Below are positions 34,280 to 43,248 of a stretch of 64,000 bases of DNA, piece by piece. Under the pieces are notes generated by a model. That model saw only the letters and a program-made list of their open reading frames with translations, did no database searches and had not been told where the DNA came from. Source of the stretch: Desulfobacteraceae bacterium. GTDB taxonomy: Bacteria; Desulfobacterota; Desulfobacteria; Desulfobacterales; JAABSP01. The position numbers were made by a program, and so were the translations under genes. The DNA lies in contig JAABSP010000023.1 in the NCBI GenBank assembly GCA_011390345.1, positions 1 through 64,000 on the forward strand, given 5' to 3'. Within the stretch, counting starts at the first letter, position 1; every line of letters begins with the position of its first letter.

Positions 34280-35033
34280 TCAGGAGCAGCAATCCGTGCC
34301 ATCGAAACTGAATTATCTGCTTGAAGGCGCAAAAGACAGCACCCCCCTCATCATCGGCGCGATCCCCTTCGGCATCATCTTCGGAACCGTCGGCATCGCC
34401 AACGGTCTTTCCCCCGCTGGTGTAATGCTGATGTCCATGCTCGTCTTTGCCGGCTCCGCGCAGTTCGTTTCATTGGGGCTGATCGCGGTCGGCGCCACCA
34501 TTCCGATCATCCTCTTCACGACCTTTGTGGTGAATTTCCGGCATATCCTGTATGGCGCCAGCATCGCCACCATCCTGAACCGGATCTCGCGGTTTCGAAA
34601 GACCCTGCTGGCCTTTCTGCTGACGGATGAATGCTTCGCGGTCATCTCCACCAAGGCCCAAAGTTATCCGCCATCGGCTGAGATCGATCAGGATTATCTT
34701 TCCATCTACGGCATCGGCTCGGGTTTATCCATCTACGTCGCCTGGGTCTCCGCAACGGTCGCGGGGGTTCTGCTGGGCGGCTCGATTCCGAACCTGGACA
34801 AGTGGGGGCTCGATTTTGCCATGCCCGTGACTTTTCTCGGCATGGTCATCGTGGGCATCCGGAACTGGCCCACGGCCATTGCCGGTGTTTCCGCGGCCCT
34901 TGCCGCTGTTCTGCTCTATCCGCTTCCGAACAAGATCGGCCTTGTCATTGCCGTACTGATCGGCGTTGTCTGCGGTCTGGCCGTAGAGCATTTCGGGTAC
35001 AGGATGAACCGAATGGGGGTGGTCCATGAATGA
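34272..35033 (+). CDS. azlC: AzlC-family branched-chain amino acid exporter, large subunit
   Basis: A 253-residue membrane protein with the AzlC pattern: IIGAIPFGIIFGTVGIANGL near residue 26, VFAGSAQFVSLGLIAVGA near 56, and VVNFRHILYGASI near 85. AzlCD export branched-chain amino acids or analogues. ATG 34272 is chosen because it gives a normal N-terminus; it lies at the very end of the ATPase fragment. It overlaps azlD by 8 nt. Confidence 0.9.
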   Translation: MSDQEQQSVPSKLNYLLEGAKDSTPLIIGAIPFGIIFGTVGIANGLSPAGVMLMSMLVFAGSAQFVSLGLIAVGATIPIILFTTFVVNFRHILYGASIATILNRISRFRKTLLAFLLTDECFAVISTKAQSYPPSAEIDQDYLSIYGIGSGLSIYVAWVSATVAGVLLGGSIPNLDKWGLDFAMPVTFLGMVIVGIRNWPTAIAGVSAALAAVLLYPLPNKIGLVIAVLIGVVCGLAVEHFGYRMNRMGVVHE

Positions 35034-35346
35034 AGCCCTGCTGATTTCGGGAATGGCCGCCATCACTTTCTTCCTGCGATATGTGATGTTTCTGCTGCAT
35101 GAGAAGATGGAGTTCAAGGGGATCTTCAAGCAGGCGCTTGGATATGTTCCGTCCGCAGTCTTGTCGGCCATTGTTCTGCCCGCGGTCCTCTTTCCTGATG
35201 GCACGGCCTTGAACCTCAGCCCCTCGAGTCCCCATATCGTCGGCTTTATGGTTTCACTGATCGTTGGTATCCTGATGAGAAATGTGCTGATGGTGATTTT
35301 CTTTGGGATGGGGACGTTCATCCTTTGGCAGAACCTTTTTTTCTAA
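35026..35346 (+). CDS. azlD: AzlD-family branched-chain amino acid exporter, small subunit
   Basis: A 106-residue protein with four predicted membrane helices and the AzlD motif LGYVPSAVLSAIVLPAVLFP near residue 38. It forms the exporter with AzlC, whose gene overlaps its start. Length is typical for the family. Confidence 0.9.
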   Translation: MNEALLISGMAAITFFLRYVMFLLHEKMEFKGIFKQALGYVPSAVLSAIVLPAVLFPDGTALNLSPSSPHIVGFMVSLIVGILMRNVLMVIFFGMGTFILWQNLFF

Positions 35347-35397
35347 TAGTTTTTTTGCCCCTGGTAAGTTCTCGAAAATCTTGAAGAGAGGTGTTTT

Positions 35398-35634
35398 ATG
35401 AAAGTCGAAGCGATCAAAACGGAAAATGGATTTTTGATTCCATTGACCGGAAGATTCAAAAATATCAAGAAAGATAAAATTCTTCTGGAATTGGAAGTCC
35501 TTGACCCAGAGATAATAGAAGAAGTTTATGATCCTTTGGATCAGCTCATCGGAATCTGTGAGACAGGGATTAAAGATGCATCTGTAAACCACGACAGAAT
35601 CCTTTATTCTGAAAAAGATGATGATATTCGTTGA
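35398..35634 (+). CDS. Antitoxin of a PIN-type toxin pair
   Basis: A 78-residue protein (MKVEAIKTENGFLIPLTGRF) ending in an acidic tail. It overlaps the PIN-domain gene by 17 nt, the usual arrangement for antitoxin and toxin. A close copy is split by a MITE at 32338-32975. The N-terminal part resembles small AbrB/DUF104-like antitoxins, but I cannot assign the family firmly. A GAGAGG ribosome site precedes the ATG. Confidence 0.65.
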   Translation: MKVEAIKTENGFLIPLTGRFKNIKKDKILLELEVLDPEIIEEVYDPLDQLIGICETGIKDASVNHDRILYSEKDDDIR

Positions 35635-36028
35635 TACCGGCGCATGGATCGCGCTGACAGACAAATCAGACCAGTATCATCATCAGGCCGTTACCAGATA
35701 CAATCGTCTGAGGCATAAGAAAAGAAGGTTTTTGACAACAGATTATGTCTTCGATGAGACAGTAACGAGACTTCGATATGATGCAGGACATCGATTCGGT
35801 GTTCAGTTCATGGAGTTGATGAACCAATCGATAGAGCGGAATATATTGCAATTCGAAATCATTGATACGTCACTTTTTTCCGGAGCTTGTGATATATTCC
35901 GGATGTACGATACTGCACATCTGTCTTTTACGGATTGCACTAGTTTCGCTGTATGCCGAAAATATGGAATATCCACTGCCTTTGCTTTTGACAAGCACTT
36001 CACTATGATGGGAATTTCAATCTATTAA
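35618..36028 (+). CDS. PIN-domain toxin (VapC-like ribonuclease)
   Basis: A 136-residue PIN protein. The acidic residues expected for metal binding are visible: D in IFVDTGAWIALTD near residue 5, E in TTDYVFDETVTRL near 48, D in SFTDCTSFAV near 110, and D in AFDKHF near 127. VapC-type toxins cut tRNA or rRNA. It is paired with the overlapping antitoxin gene upstream. Confidence 0.85.
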   Translation: MMIFVDTGAWIALTDKSDQYHHQAVTRYNRLRHKKRRFLTTDYVFDETVTRLRYDAGHRFGVQFMELMNQSIERNILQFEIIDTSLFSGACDIFRMYDTAHLSFTDCTSFAVCRKYGISTAFAFDKHFTMMGISIY

Positions 36029-36031
36029 ACC

Positions 36032-36247
36032 ATGACCCAAAAATACAAATTCGACCGACTGGAACTCGCCGGTTCCCTCGGGGATATCGGCCCCCTTCTG
36101 CCCATTGCCATCGCGATGGTTCTCTCCACCGGCGCGCTGCTCATCTCCGGGGGCGTCAAATTCATGATCGGAACCTCCAAATTTCAGGCGCTTCAGAATG
36201 CAGCGGAACCCTCCTTCCGGCTTCGCAATAATAGAAATACAGGATAG
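36032..36247 (+). pseudogene. Remnant of a sulfate/molybdate transporter (MOT1-like)
   Basis: The start FDRLELAGSLGDIGPLLPIAIAM is the first helix of the MOT1-like family. After about 35 residues it jumps to GVKFMIGTSKFQAL, which resembles a later part of the same family, and then loses homology. The family has about 380 residues, so most of the gene is gone, through an internal deletion and a 3' truncation. Confidence 0.65.
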
Positions 36248-36298
36248 CGGGATTCCCTCCTGTTTCGGATTCCTCGGAAACAGGGCAACTCTTATAAG

Positions 36299-37903
36299 AT
36301 GGATGAGAAGAGTTCAACCGTGACACCCAATGAGACGAAACGGTATCAGGAGATTTTCGAGGCCATGCCCATCCCGGTATGGGAGGATGATTTTTCGGGT
36401 GTGGCCAATCGATTCCGGACCCTGCGGGAAGCGGGCGTTACCGATCTTCGGGCGTATCTGCAGCAGCATCCGGACGAGCTTGACCGGCTCGTCTCCGAGA
36501 TCCGCGTGCTGGATGTCAATTCCATCAGCCTGGAGTTCTTCGATGTCCGGGACAAGGCGGAGCTGCTGGGGAGCGTCGAGAGCGAGCTGACCGAGGATTC
36601 CCGGGCGGCCTTCTGCGATGAGATGGCTGCGCTTTATGCGGGGAAGACCCGGTTTTCGGCCGAGGTTCCCATCTATACCCGGAAAGGGGAGAGACGGATC
36701 GTCTCGTTCCAACTGGCGGTGGCTTCCGGTTTTGAAGAAAGCCTGGAGAGGGTGCTGATCACCTTTATCGACATCACCGAAAGAAAAAAAGGGGAAGAGC
36801 GGCTTCGGGAAAGTGAACAGCGGTTTCGGTTCATGGCCGACGGTCTGCCGCTGATCATCTGGGTTCATGACGCGCAGGGGGATTTGAGATTCGTGAATCA
36901 AACCTATCGCCAGTTCTTCGGCGTAACAGAAGCAGAAGTCTTTGACCAGGGATGGCGGCCCCTGGTCCATCCCGAGGACAAGAACAAATATGTGGAGAAG
37001 TTCGAGGCGTGTGTTCAGGACCAGAAGCCCTTTCAAGCCGAGGCCCGGGCCCGCCGCGCCGATGGCCAGTGGCGCTGGATCGAATCCTATGCACAGCCGA
37101 GATTTACCCCTGAAGGCCATTTTGTCGGTTTTGTGGGCACAAGTCCGGACATTACGGAGCGGAAAGCGGCCGAAGCTGCGCTGAGGCGGTCCCATGACGA
37201 GCTGGAGGCGCGGGTGGAGCAGAGAACCGAAGAGCTTCGGCAGCGGGTTGACCAGCTCGCCCGCCTCTCTTCGGAGCTGTCCCTGGCTGAACAGCGGGAG
37301 CGGCAGCGGCTGGCCGGGGTGCTCCACGACAACCTTCAGCAGATCCTCACCTCGATTCTCTTCCGAATGGAGATGGTCGCCCGCCGGGCCGGGGGAGAAA
37401 CCCGATCCGATATCGAAGATGTCAACAAGCTGATCAAGGAGTCGATCCGGATCTCCCGATCCCTGACCGCAGATCTTTCTCCCCCCATTCTCAATGAAGG
37501 GGGGCTGATTCCCGGCCTGGAATGGCTCTGCCGGCGGATGCAGGAGCAGTACGGGCTCTCGGTGGAATTGACCGCGGACACGGAGGATCTGGGGGAGCCG
37601 GAGGATATCCGAATTCTTCTGTTTCAGTCGGTGCGGGAGCTGTTGATCAATGCCGCCAAACATTCCGGGGTTTCATGGGCCGGCGTCGATCTGAAACGGG
37701 TGGATGCGGACCGGATCGCCATCACCGTGAGCGACCGCGGGGTTGGGATGGATCTGCAGGAAGTTGAAACCGAATCCTATCGGTTCAGCAGCGGATTTGG
37801 GCTGTTCAGCATCCGGGAGCGGCTCGATCTGCTGGGGGGGCGGATGGAGATCGCTTGGAGGGCCGGAAGATCCGCATTCTGCTGGCCGATGATCATGTTG
37901 TGA
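36299..37903 (+). CDS. PAS-containing sensor histidine kinase, NarX/DegS (HisKA_3) type, with disrupted end
   Basis: A 534-residue cytoplasmic kinase with two or three PAS regions (about 15-165 and 175-290), a coiled coil (295-340), a HisKA_3 box with the phospho-accepting His in LAGVLHDNLQQILTS near 345, and an ATPase domain (N box ELLINAAKHS near 448, DRGVGMD near 480, SGFGLFSIRERL near 498). The expected end of the ATPase domain is missing: after GGRMEI the frame runs into the receiver gene and stops. The kinase and the following receiver probably formed one hybrid protein before a deletion. Confidence 0.85.
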   Translation: MDEKSSTVTPNETKRYQEIFEAMPIPVWEDDFSGVANRFRTLREAGVTDLRAYLQQHPDELDRLVSEIRVLDVNSISLEFFDVRDKAELLGSVESELTEDSRAAFCDEMAALYAGKTRFSAEVPIYTRKGERRIVSFQLAVASGFEESLERVLITFIDITERKKGEERLRESEQRFRFMADGLPLIIWVHDAQGDLRFVNQTYRQFFGVTEAEVFDQGWRPLVHPEDKNKYVEKFEACVQDQKPFQAEARARRADGQWRWIESYAQPRFTPEGHFVGFVGTSPDITERKAAEAALRRSHDELEARVEQRTEELRQRVDQLARLSSELSLAEQRERQRLAGVLHDNLQQILTSILFRMEMVARRAGGETRSDIEDVNKLIKESIRISRSLTADLSPPILNEGGLIPGLEWLCRRMQEQYGLSVELTADTEDLGEPEDIRILLFQSVRELLINAAKHSGVSWAGVDLKRVDADRIAITVSDRGVGMDLQEVETESYRFSSGFGLFSIRERLDLLGGRMEIAWRAGRSAFCWPMIML

Positions 37904-38226
37904 TGCGCCAGGGGCTCTCCATGCTGCTGGAAGGAGAGGATGGAATGGAGATCATCGGCGAGGCCGCCAACGGTGAGGAGGCCCTGGAGATGGCCCGAAA
38001 ACATCAGCCTGACGTGATCCTGATGGATTTTTCCATGCCGGTGATCGACGGCCTATCCGCCACAAAGATCATTCACAATGAGATGCCCCGCATCCGTATC
38101 ATCGGCCTTTCCATGTACGAGGAGAGCGAAAAGGCTGCGGAGATGCTCAATGCCGGGGCCTCGGCCTATGTGACCAAGAGCGGACCGGCCGATGTACTGC
38201 TTTCGACGATTCGGGAGGGGCGGTAG
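37855..38226 (+). CDS. Stand-alone response-regulator receiver domain
   Basis: A 123-residue receiver (IRILLADDHVVMRQGL, phospho-Asp in VILMDFSMPVIDGLS near 58, YVTKSG near 107). NarL-type regulators normally continue with a helix-turn-helix of about 70 residues, which is absent; the gene stops directly after the receiver. It starts with TTG inside the kinase gene, 49 nt before the kinase stop and in another frame. It is more likely the C-terminal receiver of a broken hybrid kinase than an independent gene. Confidence 0.7.
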   Translation: MEGRKIRILLADDHVVMRQGLSMLLEGEDGMEIIGEAANGEEALEMARKHQPDVILMDFSMPVIDGLSATKIIHNEMPRIRIIGLSMYEESEKAAEMLNAGASAYVTKSGPADVLLSTIREGR

Positions 38227-38359
38227 CGAAACCGGGGGGATTGCTTTTTTTCGGACAAGCCGTTATATTTATGGAGAATGGGGATGCCGAACGGGGATTC
38301 CGTCCATTTCTTTGTCCTTTTTCAGTGGGATTTTGATTCCAGGTAATCGATAGAGGGAG

Positions 38360-39247
38360 GTGAGTGAAAATTTAAAGATGAAAGAGAAAAATCGTCCCAC
38401 TGACACATCGGAAAACAAAACGATTCCCTGGCACCGCCTGTTCGGACTGACGCTGACGGACTACTTTACAGATTCGCCCTATGAGGTGGAGCTTGAGAAG
38501 GATCTCTCCCTGAAGCAGCAGCTACTGGATGTGGTGATCATCGAAAAAGGAGAAGGACAGATTACCGATCCGCTGCCGGACGGCTTGGAGGTTCTCGGTA
38601 CACACAACCTGATGACCTATAAATCCCATCAGGAGAGACTGGACGGTTGGACAGTAGAGGAGTTGTACGGCCACTATGTCAACTACCGTAAACAGATCAG
38701 CCCCTCTTTCAACAAACTGATGCCGGCCCGTAACTTCCGCCTGTTTGCGGTGAGTGCCCGGTATCCGGAAAAACTGGCAGGCAGGATCCGGTTTACGGAA
38801 GTCGGAGAAGGGGTCTACGATCTTCGGTGGGGGATTCGGGATATCCGGGTCATCGTCCTGAACCGAATCCCCAAGACCGAAAGGAATGCGGCGTGGCTGC
38901 TGTTCAGTGCCGATGCAGGAAAAGTCGGATACGGAAGAGAGCATTACCGATTGAAAAGCCCGGTCAGTTCCATTATCAACATGATATTTGAAAAATATCA
39001 GCAGGAGGGTATCATCATGGCCTATACAATGGATGACTTTGAGAGGGAGGTCAAGGAAAAGGTTATCAACAGAATTACGCTGGAGGATTTTGATGAAATC
39101 GTAAATAAACTGGGATCCGACAAAGTCTTAAGGCGGTTTAAAACTGAGGATCGCCTGAAGGGATTGAAGCCGGAAGATCGCCTGAAGGGATTGAAGCCGG
39201 AAGAGATTGAAGAGATCGAAGCCTATCTCAAAAAGATCAAAGGATAA
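38360..39247 (+). CDS. Rpn/PD-(D/E)XK nuclease-like protein
   Basis: A 295-residue protein. HRLFGLTLTDYFTDSPYEVELEKDLSLKQQ-like opening and LLDVVIIEK near 52 fit a degenerate PD-(D/E)XK core as in Rpn/transposase_31 relatives, and the C-terminal third is charged and helical. Rpn proteins promote recombination, but the assignment here is tentative. The start is uncertain: GTG 38360 touches the ribosome site GGAGG, and ATG 38378 is 18 nt past it. Near the end a perfect 27-bp tandem duplication repeats nine residues (DRLKGLKPE). Confidence 0.5.
   Translation: MSENLKMKEKNRPTDTSENKTIPWHRLFGLTLTDYFTDSPYEVELEKDLSLKQQLLDVVIIEKGEGQITDPLPDGLEVLGTHNLMTYKSHQERLDGWTVEELYGHYVNYRKQISPSFNKLMPARNFRLFAVSARYPEKLAGRIRFTEVGEGVYDLRWGIRDIRVIVLNRIPKTERNAAWLLFSADAGKVGYGREHYRLKSPVSSIINMIFEKYQQEGIIMAYTMDDFEREVKEKVINRITLEDFDEIVNKLGSDKVLRRFKTEDRLKGLKPEDRLKGLKPEEIEEIEAYLKKIKG
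39149..39202 (+). repeat. Perfect 27-bp tandem duplication
   Basis: Copies at 39149-39175 and 39176-39202 are identical and in frame within the nuclease-like gene, repeating DRLKGLKPE in a charged C-terminal helix. Confidence 0.93.
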
Positions 39248-39265
39248 AAAGCATCTCCTCCCGCG

Positions 39266-39535
39266 CTACAAAACCACCTTCCCCGAAACCTCACACAGCA
39301 CCCGCTCCGCGGTCCGAACCGTCTCATCACCGGTGCGCCGCGCCACCTCCTTGAAGAAACAGCGGAACCATTCGGCCCGATCCCGGGGCTTCAGGCGAAC
39401 CAGAGCGGCAACGGCCGCATCGGTCAGCAGAAGGTTTTCGGTCCTGTCCAGAAAGGAGAGGCTCCCCTTCACCTCCCGCAGGGTGGGCCACAGAACTCCA
39501 TTGGCATTCCGGATTTTGGCCTTCTCCTCCATCAT
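39266..39535 (-). CDS. Unrecognised 89-residue protein
   Basis: A small soluble protein beginning MMEEKAKIRNANGVLWPTLREVKGS. It contains alternating hydrophobic and charged helices and one cysteine. The start at 39535 follows GGGAGGG, better than the longer frame from 39583. It lies downstream of glgA in the same direction (108-nt gap) and may be co-transcribed. No family recognised. Confidence 0.55.
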   Translation of the reverse strand: MMEEKAKIRNANGVLWPTLREVKGSLSFLDRTENLLLTDAAVAALVRLKPRDRAEWFRCFFKEVARRTGDETVRTAERVLCEVSGKVVL

Positions 39536-39642
39536 TTTTCCCTCCCCGCAGGATGATCCCCATTTGTGTTTCGACGACTCCATTATAACCGTTTATTCCC
39601 GAAACCGTAAAGGATTTTCAGGCTCTGAAAAGAAAAAGTCGG

Positions 39643-41151
39643 TCAGACCAGAGGCATGGGCAGCATCTGCTCATACAGCTCCATATAGCCTTGAGCCATC
39701 TTTTCATGATTGTACTCTTCCCGGCTCTCCGACATGATCCGCCGGATCTGGGCCGCGAAAGTCTCCTCCGGCAGCAGATAGAAGCTGACGGCCGCGTCGA
39801 TGGCCCCCAAAAAGAGGCTGCCGTCATAGGCATTGAAGGGAAAGCCGTTGCCGCAGTTCTTCTCGGGGATGAGCGGCTGCACCGTCTCCCGAAGCCCTCC
39901 GGTGGCATGGGCCACGGTCGGGGTTCCATAAATGCCCCCGATCATCTGGGGCAGGCCGCAGGGCTCGAAGCTGGAGGGCATCAGGATGAAGTCCGCAGCC
40001 GCATAGCCCAGGCGGGAGAGGCGTTCGTCGAAATCCGCGACGGCCGCGCGGCCCGAAAGATCCCGGTTCCGGATCAGCTCTTTGAAGATCGGCTGGGATG
40101 GGCCGTCGGCTACGAACGCGATCTGCAGGTTGAGGCATTCGTACCGGTCCAGGATCTCGGTGAAGATGCCAGCCAGCAGGTCGCACCCTTTCTGGATCGG
40201 GTCCAGGCGGGAGGGCCAGAAGAAGAGGGGGGCTTTGGGGTCGATGCCAAGTCCCATTTCGGTTTGAAACGCGCGTTTGTTTTCGGCCTTTCCCATCCGG
40301 TGATCCACTGCTGTATATTGTCGAACCAGGGACTTGTCCCGCTCGGGATGCCAGGTCGGATCGGGCGCGTTCATGATCCCGGCTGCGCGGCCCTCCCCGA
40401 GCTTTCGGATCAGCTCCTCTCGAATGGTCTTCTCCACCCGCTGCAGCCGGTTCTCCAGGATCTCGCCGAGAAAGACAGAACCCACGGTGTTGACATAGTC
40501 GGCCGCAAGGATGGCGCTGGTGAGAAATTCCACCGGGTTCCCCTTTGATTCCTCATAATCGACAGGCATCCTGTCGAAATAGAGGTTTCGCCAGAAGGGG
40601 CGGGGATCGAGACCATAGAGTTCCATGAAAGCGGGGGGGCTTTTCACGGTGTGAATGTTGTGAAAGGTGAAAAGGGTGGGGATTTTCGCCTCTTTGGCAA
40701 AGGCCGGAATCAGCCCTGTCATCCAGTCGTGGCAGTGGATCAGATCCGGCTGCACCTTTGGGATGATCTTTTGAATCACCTCACGCTGAAAGTTCAATGA
40801 GAGGCGGGTATTCTCCAGCCCGTCCGCGGTATAGACGCAGGAGAGATCGGCAAAACAGGGGGCATCCGCGAGATGGACCCGGCATTTGTTCGCCTTCAGA
40901 GGATCTGCGCGATGGGCTCCATCCCGGTTTCTGCGCCTTTCAAAGATCTTCCGGTAGTGGGGAATCGCCAGATGGATATCGACCTCCTGATCCCAAAGAT
41001 ATCGAATGAGCCCTGAGCAGATATCGGCCAGACCCCCGGCCTTGGCGGAGCAGTACCGTGCATCTTCATGGCCCATCGCCTCGGGAACCGCGGTAATCTC
41101 CGGCGTGATCATCAGAATCCGCGGCCCTTTGCGCGAATCCGGCTTTGTCAT
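39643..41151 (-). CDS. glgA: Glycogen/starch synthase (GT5)
   Basis: A 502-residue glycosyltransferase family 5 enzyme that extends alpha-1,4-glucan from ADP- or UDP-glucose. The N-terminal nucleotide-sugar motif appears as KAGGLADICSGL near residue 37 (usually KVGGL or KTGGL). Further motifs are LIHCHDWMTGLIPAF near 135, PLFFWPSRLDPIQKGCDLL near 310, and the C-terminal FILMPSSFEPCGLPQMIGG near 398. Its start overlaps the stop of the small cysteine-rich gene upstream by 4 nt, so the two are translationally coupled. No other glycogen gene is in the window. Confidence 0.92.
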   Translation of the reverse strand: MTKPDSRKGPRILMITPEITAVPEAMGHEDARYCSAKAGGLADICSGLIRYLWDQEVDIHLAIPHYRKIFERRRNRDGAHRADPLKANKCRVHLADAPCFADLSCVYTADGLENTRLSLNFQREVIQKIIPKVQPDLIHCHDWMTGLIPAFAKEAKIPTLFTFHNIHTVKSPPAFMELYGLDPRPFWRNLYFDRMPVDYEESKGNPVEFLTSAILAADYVNTVGSVFLGEILENRLQRVEKTIREELIRKLGEGRAAGIMNAPDPTWHPERDKSLVRQYTAVDHRMGKAENKRAFQTEMGLGIDPKAPLFFWPSRLDPIQKGCDLLAGIFTEILDRYECLNLQIAFVADGPSQPIFKELIRNRDLSGRAAVADFDERLSRLGYAAADFILMPSSFEPCGLPQMIGGIYGTPTVAHATGGLRETVQPLIPEKNCGNGFPFNAYDGSLFLGAIDAAVSFYLLPEETFAAQIRRIMSESREEYNHEKMAQGYMELYEQMLPMPLV

Positions 41152-41483
41152 GGATCGACCTCTTCCCTTTCGTTGAACATGACTTTCCAGAAAGCACCGT
41201 CTGCGATCTTGTGCTTGGAGAGTTTCTGATAGGCCTGGGGCAGAAAGATAGCGATCAGCAGCTTTATGTGCGCGCTCAAATTGATCTTGATCTCAGGGCC
41301 GGCTCTGTATCTGGTGCAACTGATGCAATCCATCTCGTCCGCATTCATCCGTGCGGCCTCCCCGAGGCAGATGCTGTACTCTTTGCAGTCATACCGGCGG
41401 GAGGGCTCGATCACCTCTCCGATCTCAGACCAGAGCTGCTTCTGTTCCGGGGTCTCACCGGTAAAGCTTCGATAGCGTCCCAT
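41148..41483 (-). CDS. Small cysteine-rich protein, paralogue 1
   Basis: A 111-residue protein with the pattern YDCKEYSICLGEAARMNADE, then DCISCTRY, and a helical hydrophobic C-terminal part (LLIAIFLPQAYQKLSKHKI). The gene at 51388-51702 encodes a clear relative with the same cysteines. The CX5C and DCX2C groups could hold zinc or an iron-sulfur cluster. It overlaps glgA by 4 nt (ATGA). The 290-bp gap upstream (41484-41775) shows nothing clear. Confidence 0.7.
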   Translation of the reverse strand: MGRYRSFTGETPEQKQLWSEIGEVIEPSRRYDCKEYSICLGEAARMNADEMDCISCTRYRAGPEIKINLSAHIKLLIAIFLPQAYQKLSKHKIADGAFWKVMFNEREEVDP

Positions 41484-41775
41484 ACCGACCCTGTCCTTTT
41501 CCGTCAGAAAAGCCGTTCTTTCGATAAAACCCCTTCTCTTATTCCGTTTTCCGTTTTCGGCCAGGCCGCCCGGATTTCCACCCCTCCGCTCACTTCACAT
41601 ATCAAGATGCTATCAATAATCCCGGAGAAATTAAACCTTGCTGACAACCGGGTTTTTTCGAGTACAACCGGCACCATTGGAATGGCTCGGGCCGGGAATC
41701 GGAATTTTTGGATTAAAATTAACAACTGACATTATTAAGAAAAAAAGATGTATCACTGGTAAAACCCGGTATTGA

Positions 41776-43248
41776 TCAAAAGAGGTTGAGCAGGTAGGTC
41801 TGCAGGTTGATCTTATGGTTTTTGATGCCCAGCTTTTCCCGGATGTTGCTCCGGTGGAAGCTGACGGTTTTGGAGGCGATATGGAGGTGTTCGGAGATCT
41901 CGTCGGTGGTGAGGCCCTCTCGGATCAGGGCCGAGATCCGGATCTCCATAGGGGTCAGGCCGTAGCGGCTCGAGGAGAGGGTCGAGGAGAATGCGGAGGT
42001 CAATTGCTCCAGCTCCTTTTCCAGCAGCAGGAGAAGCCGGCGGATCTCCTTGTCTCTGCTCTTCTGCTTCAGGTTCCGGATCTCGGGAAAGATCACCTGG
42101 CGCAGGTTGGCGCTGATGTTCTCCTCCAGGGCCCGTCTGCCGCCATCCTTCTCCTGCACCATCATCTCCATCAGAGTCCGGAGATCATCCAGGTGCTGCC
42201 CCTCCTCCATCTTCCGAAGGACTTGGGCCAGCTCCTCGGTTCTGGCCTCGAGCTGTGCGCTCAGCTCCGACTCCAATTCCTTGTGGGAGGTAATGTCCAG
42301 AGCCGTTCCCAGAATAGCCGGTGCGCCATCGTCAAAGGTCCGGTTGACCGTCACCTCGACCCGGACCTCCCGGCCCTGGGCCGTGAGAATCGCTAGTTCG
42401 CACCGGTACCCCCGGGTCTGCCGGTCGATCACACCCTGTATCTCTCCTTGGACCCGGCCCTGTTCTGCGGAATAGAGCACCTGAACCGGCTTCATCTCCA
42501 GCAGGGTCTTCCGGGGATAGCCGGTAATCCGCTCACATGCGGAATTGACGTAGAGGAAGCGGTCTCCATTGCAGATGAAGATCGCGGCGTGGGTGCTTTC
42601 GGCCACCATGCGGAACCGCTCCAGCAGGTGGATGTTTTCGTTCTTCTGCAGCGCAGCGTCGGAGCGTGCGGCCTTATGATCCGCCTCCATCCGGCGCCGG
42701 CCCGTCAGATCGGTCATGGCTGTTCGCAGGCCGGTCAGGCCATTCTGATCCAAAATGGCAATGGAATCGAGGCGGACCGGCAAAGGCTGTCGGTCGGGTC
42801 GGAGCATCTCCACCTCGCAGGACTGGCGGATGAGTTCATCCTTCACCGCCTGCAGATGGCGATAGTACCCGGATCGAAAGGAGGGCGAGACAAAGCGGGA
42901 GAAGAGCCGTCCCTTCATATGCTGCCGTTGGATACCCAGCAGATCGGCCCCGGCCAGGTTGACCTCGCCGATCGCGCTGTTCTCATCCAGAACAAAATAG
43001 CCGATGGGTGCGGTTTCAAAGTAATCGGAAAAGCGGCGCCGTTCCGCATCAAGCATCTCCAGGGTGTTGCGCAGCTCCTCATTCTGGATCTCCATCTCGG
43101 CCTGCTGGATGTAGAATTCATGGAGAAGGGCCGTCAGCTCCGATTCGGAGAACTCCCTGTCCGGCACACCTGTTTCGGAAAGAAAGGCTTGGGCCTGCTG
43201 CCGCAGGTATGCCAGGCTGTAGTGCTCTTTTTTGATCTCATCGTCCAT
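41776..43248 (-). CDS. PAS-domain LuxR-type transcriptional regulator
   Basis: A 490-residue protein: N-terminal coiled coil (about 35-70), PAS domains at about 75-190 and 210-320, a second coiled coil (325-400), and a C-terminal LuxR helix-turn-helix (LTPMEIRISALIREGLTTDEI near 425, then VSFHRSNIREKLGI). There is no histidine-kinase domain, so ligand or redox sensing by PAS would control DNA binding directly. The start at 43248 follows AGGAGG. The stop of a degraded CheR-PAS gene overlaps the start, so this was likely part of the same signalling operon. Confidence 0.85.
   Translation of the reverse strand: MDDEIKKEHYSLAYLRQQAQAFLSETGVPDREFSESELTALLHEFYIQQAEMEIQNEELRNTLEMLDAERRRFSDYFETAPIGYFVLDENSAIGEVNLAGADLLGIQRQHMKGRLFSRFVSPSFRSGYYRHLQAVKDELIRQSCEVEMLRPDRQPLPVRLDSIAILDQNGLTGLRTAMTDLTGRRRMEADHKAARSDAALQKNENIHLLERFRMVAESTHAAIFICNGDRFLYVNSACERITGYPRKTLLEMKPVQVLYSAEQGRVQGEIQGVIDRQTRGYRCELAILTAQGREVRVEVTVNRTFDDGAPAILGTALDITSHKELESELSAQLEARTEELAQVLRKMEEGQHLDDLRTLMEMMVQEKDGGRRALEENISANLRQVIFPEIRNLKQKSRDKEIRRLLLLLEKELEQLTSAFSSTLSSSRYGLTPMEIRISALIREGLTTDEISEHLHIASKTVSFHRSNIREKLGIKNHKINLQTYLLNLF

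Noticed and set aside
39691-40548. 285-codon plus-strand frame opposite glgA
   Set aside because: Antisense shadow of glycogen synthase with no recognisable domain or ribosome site.
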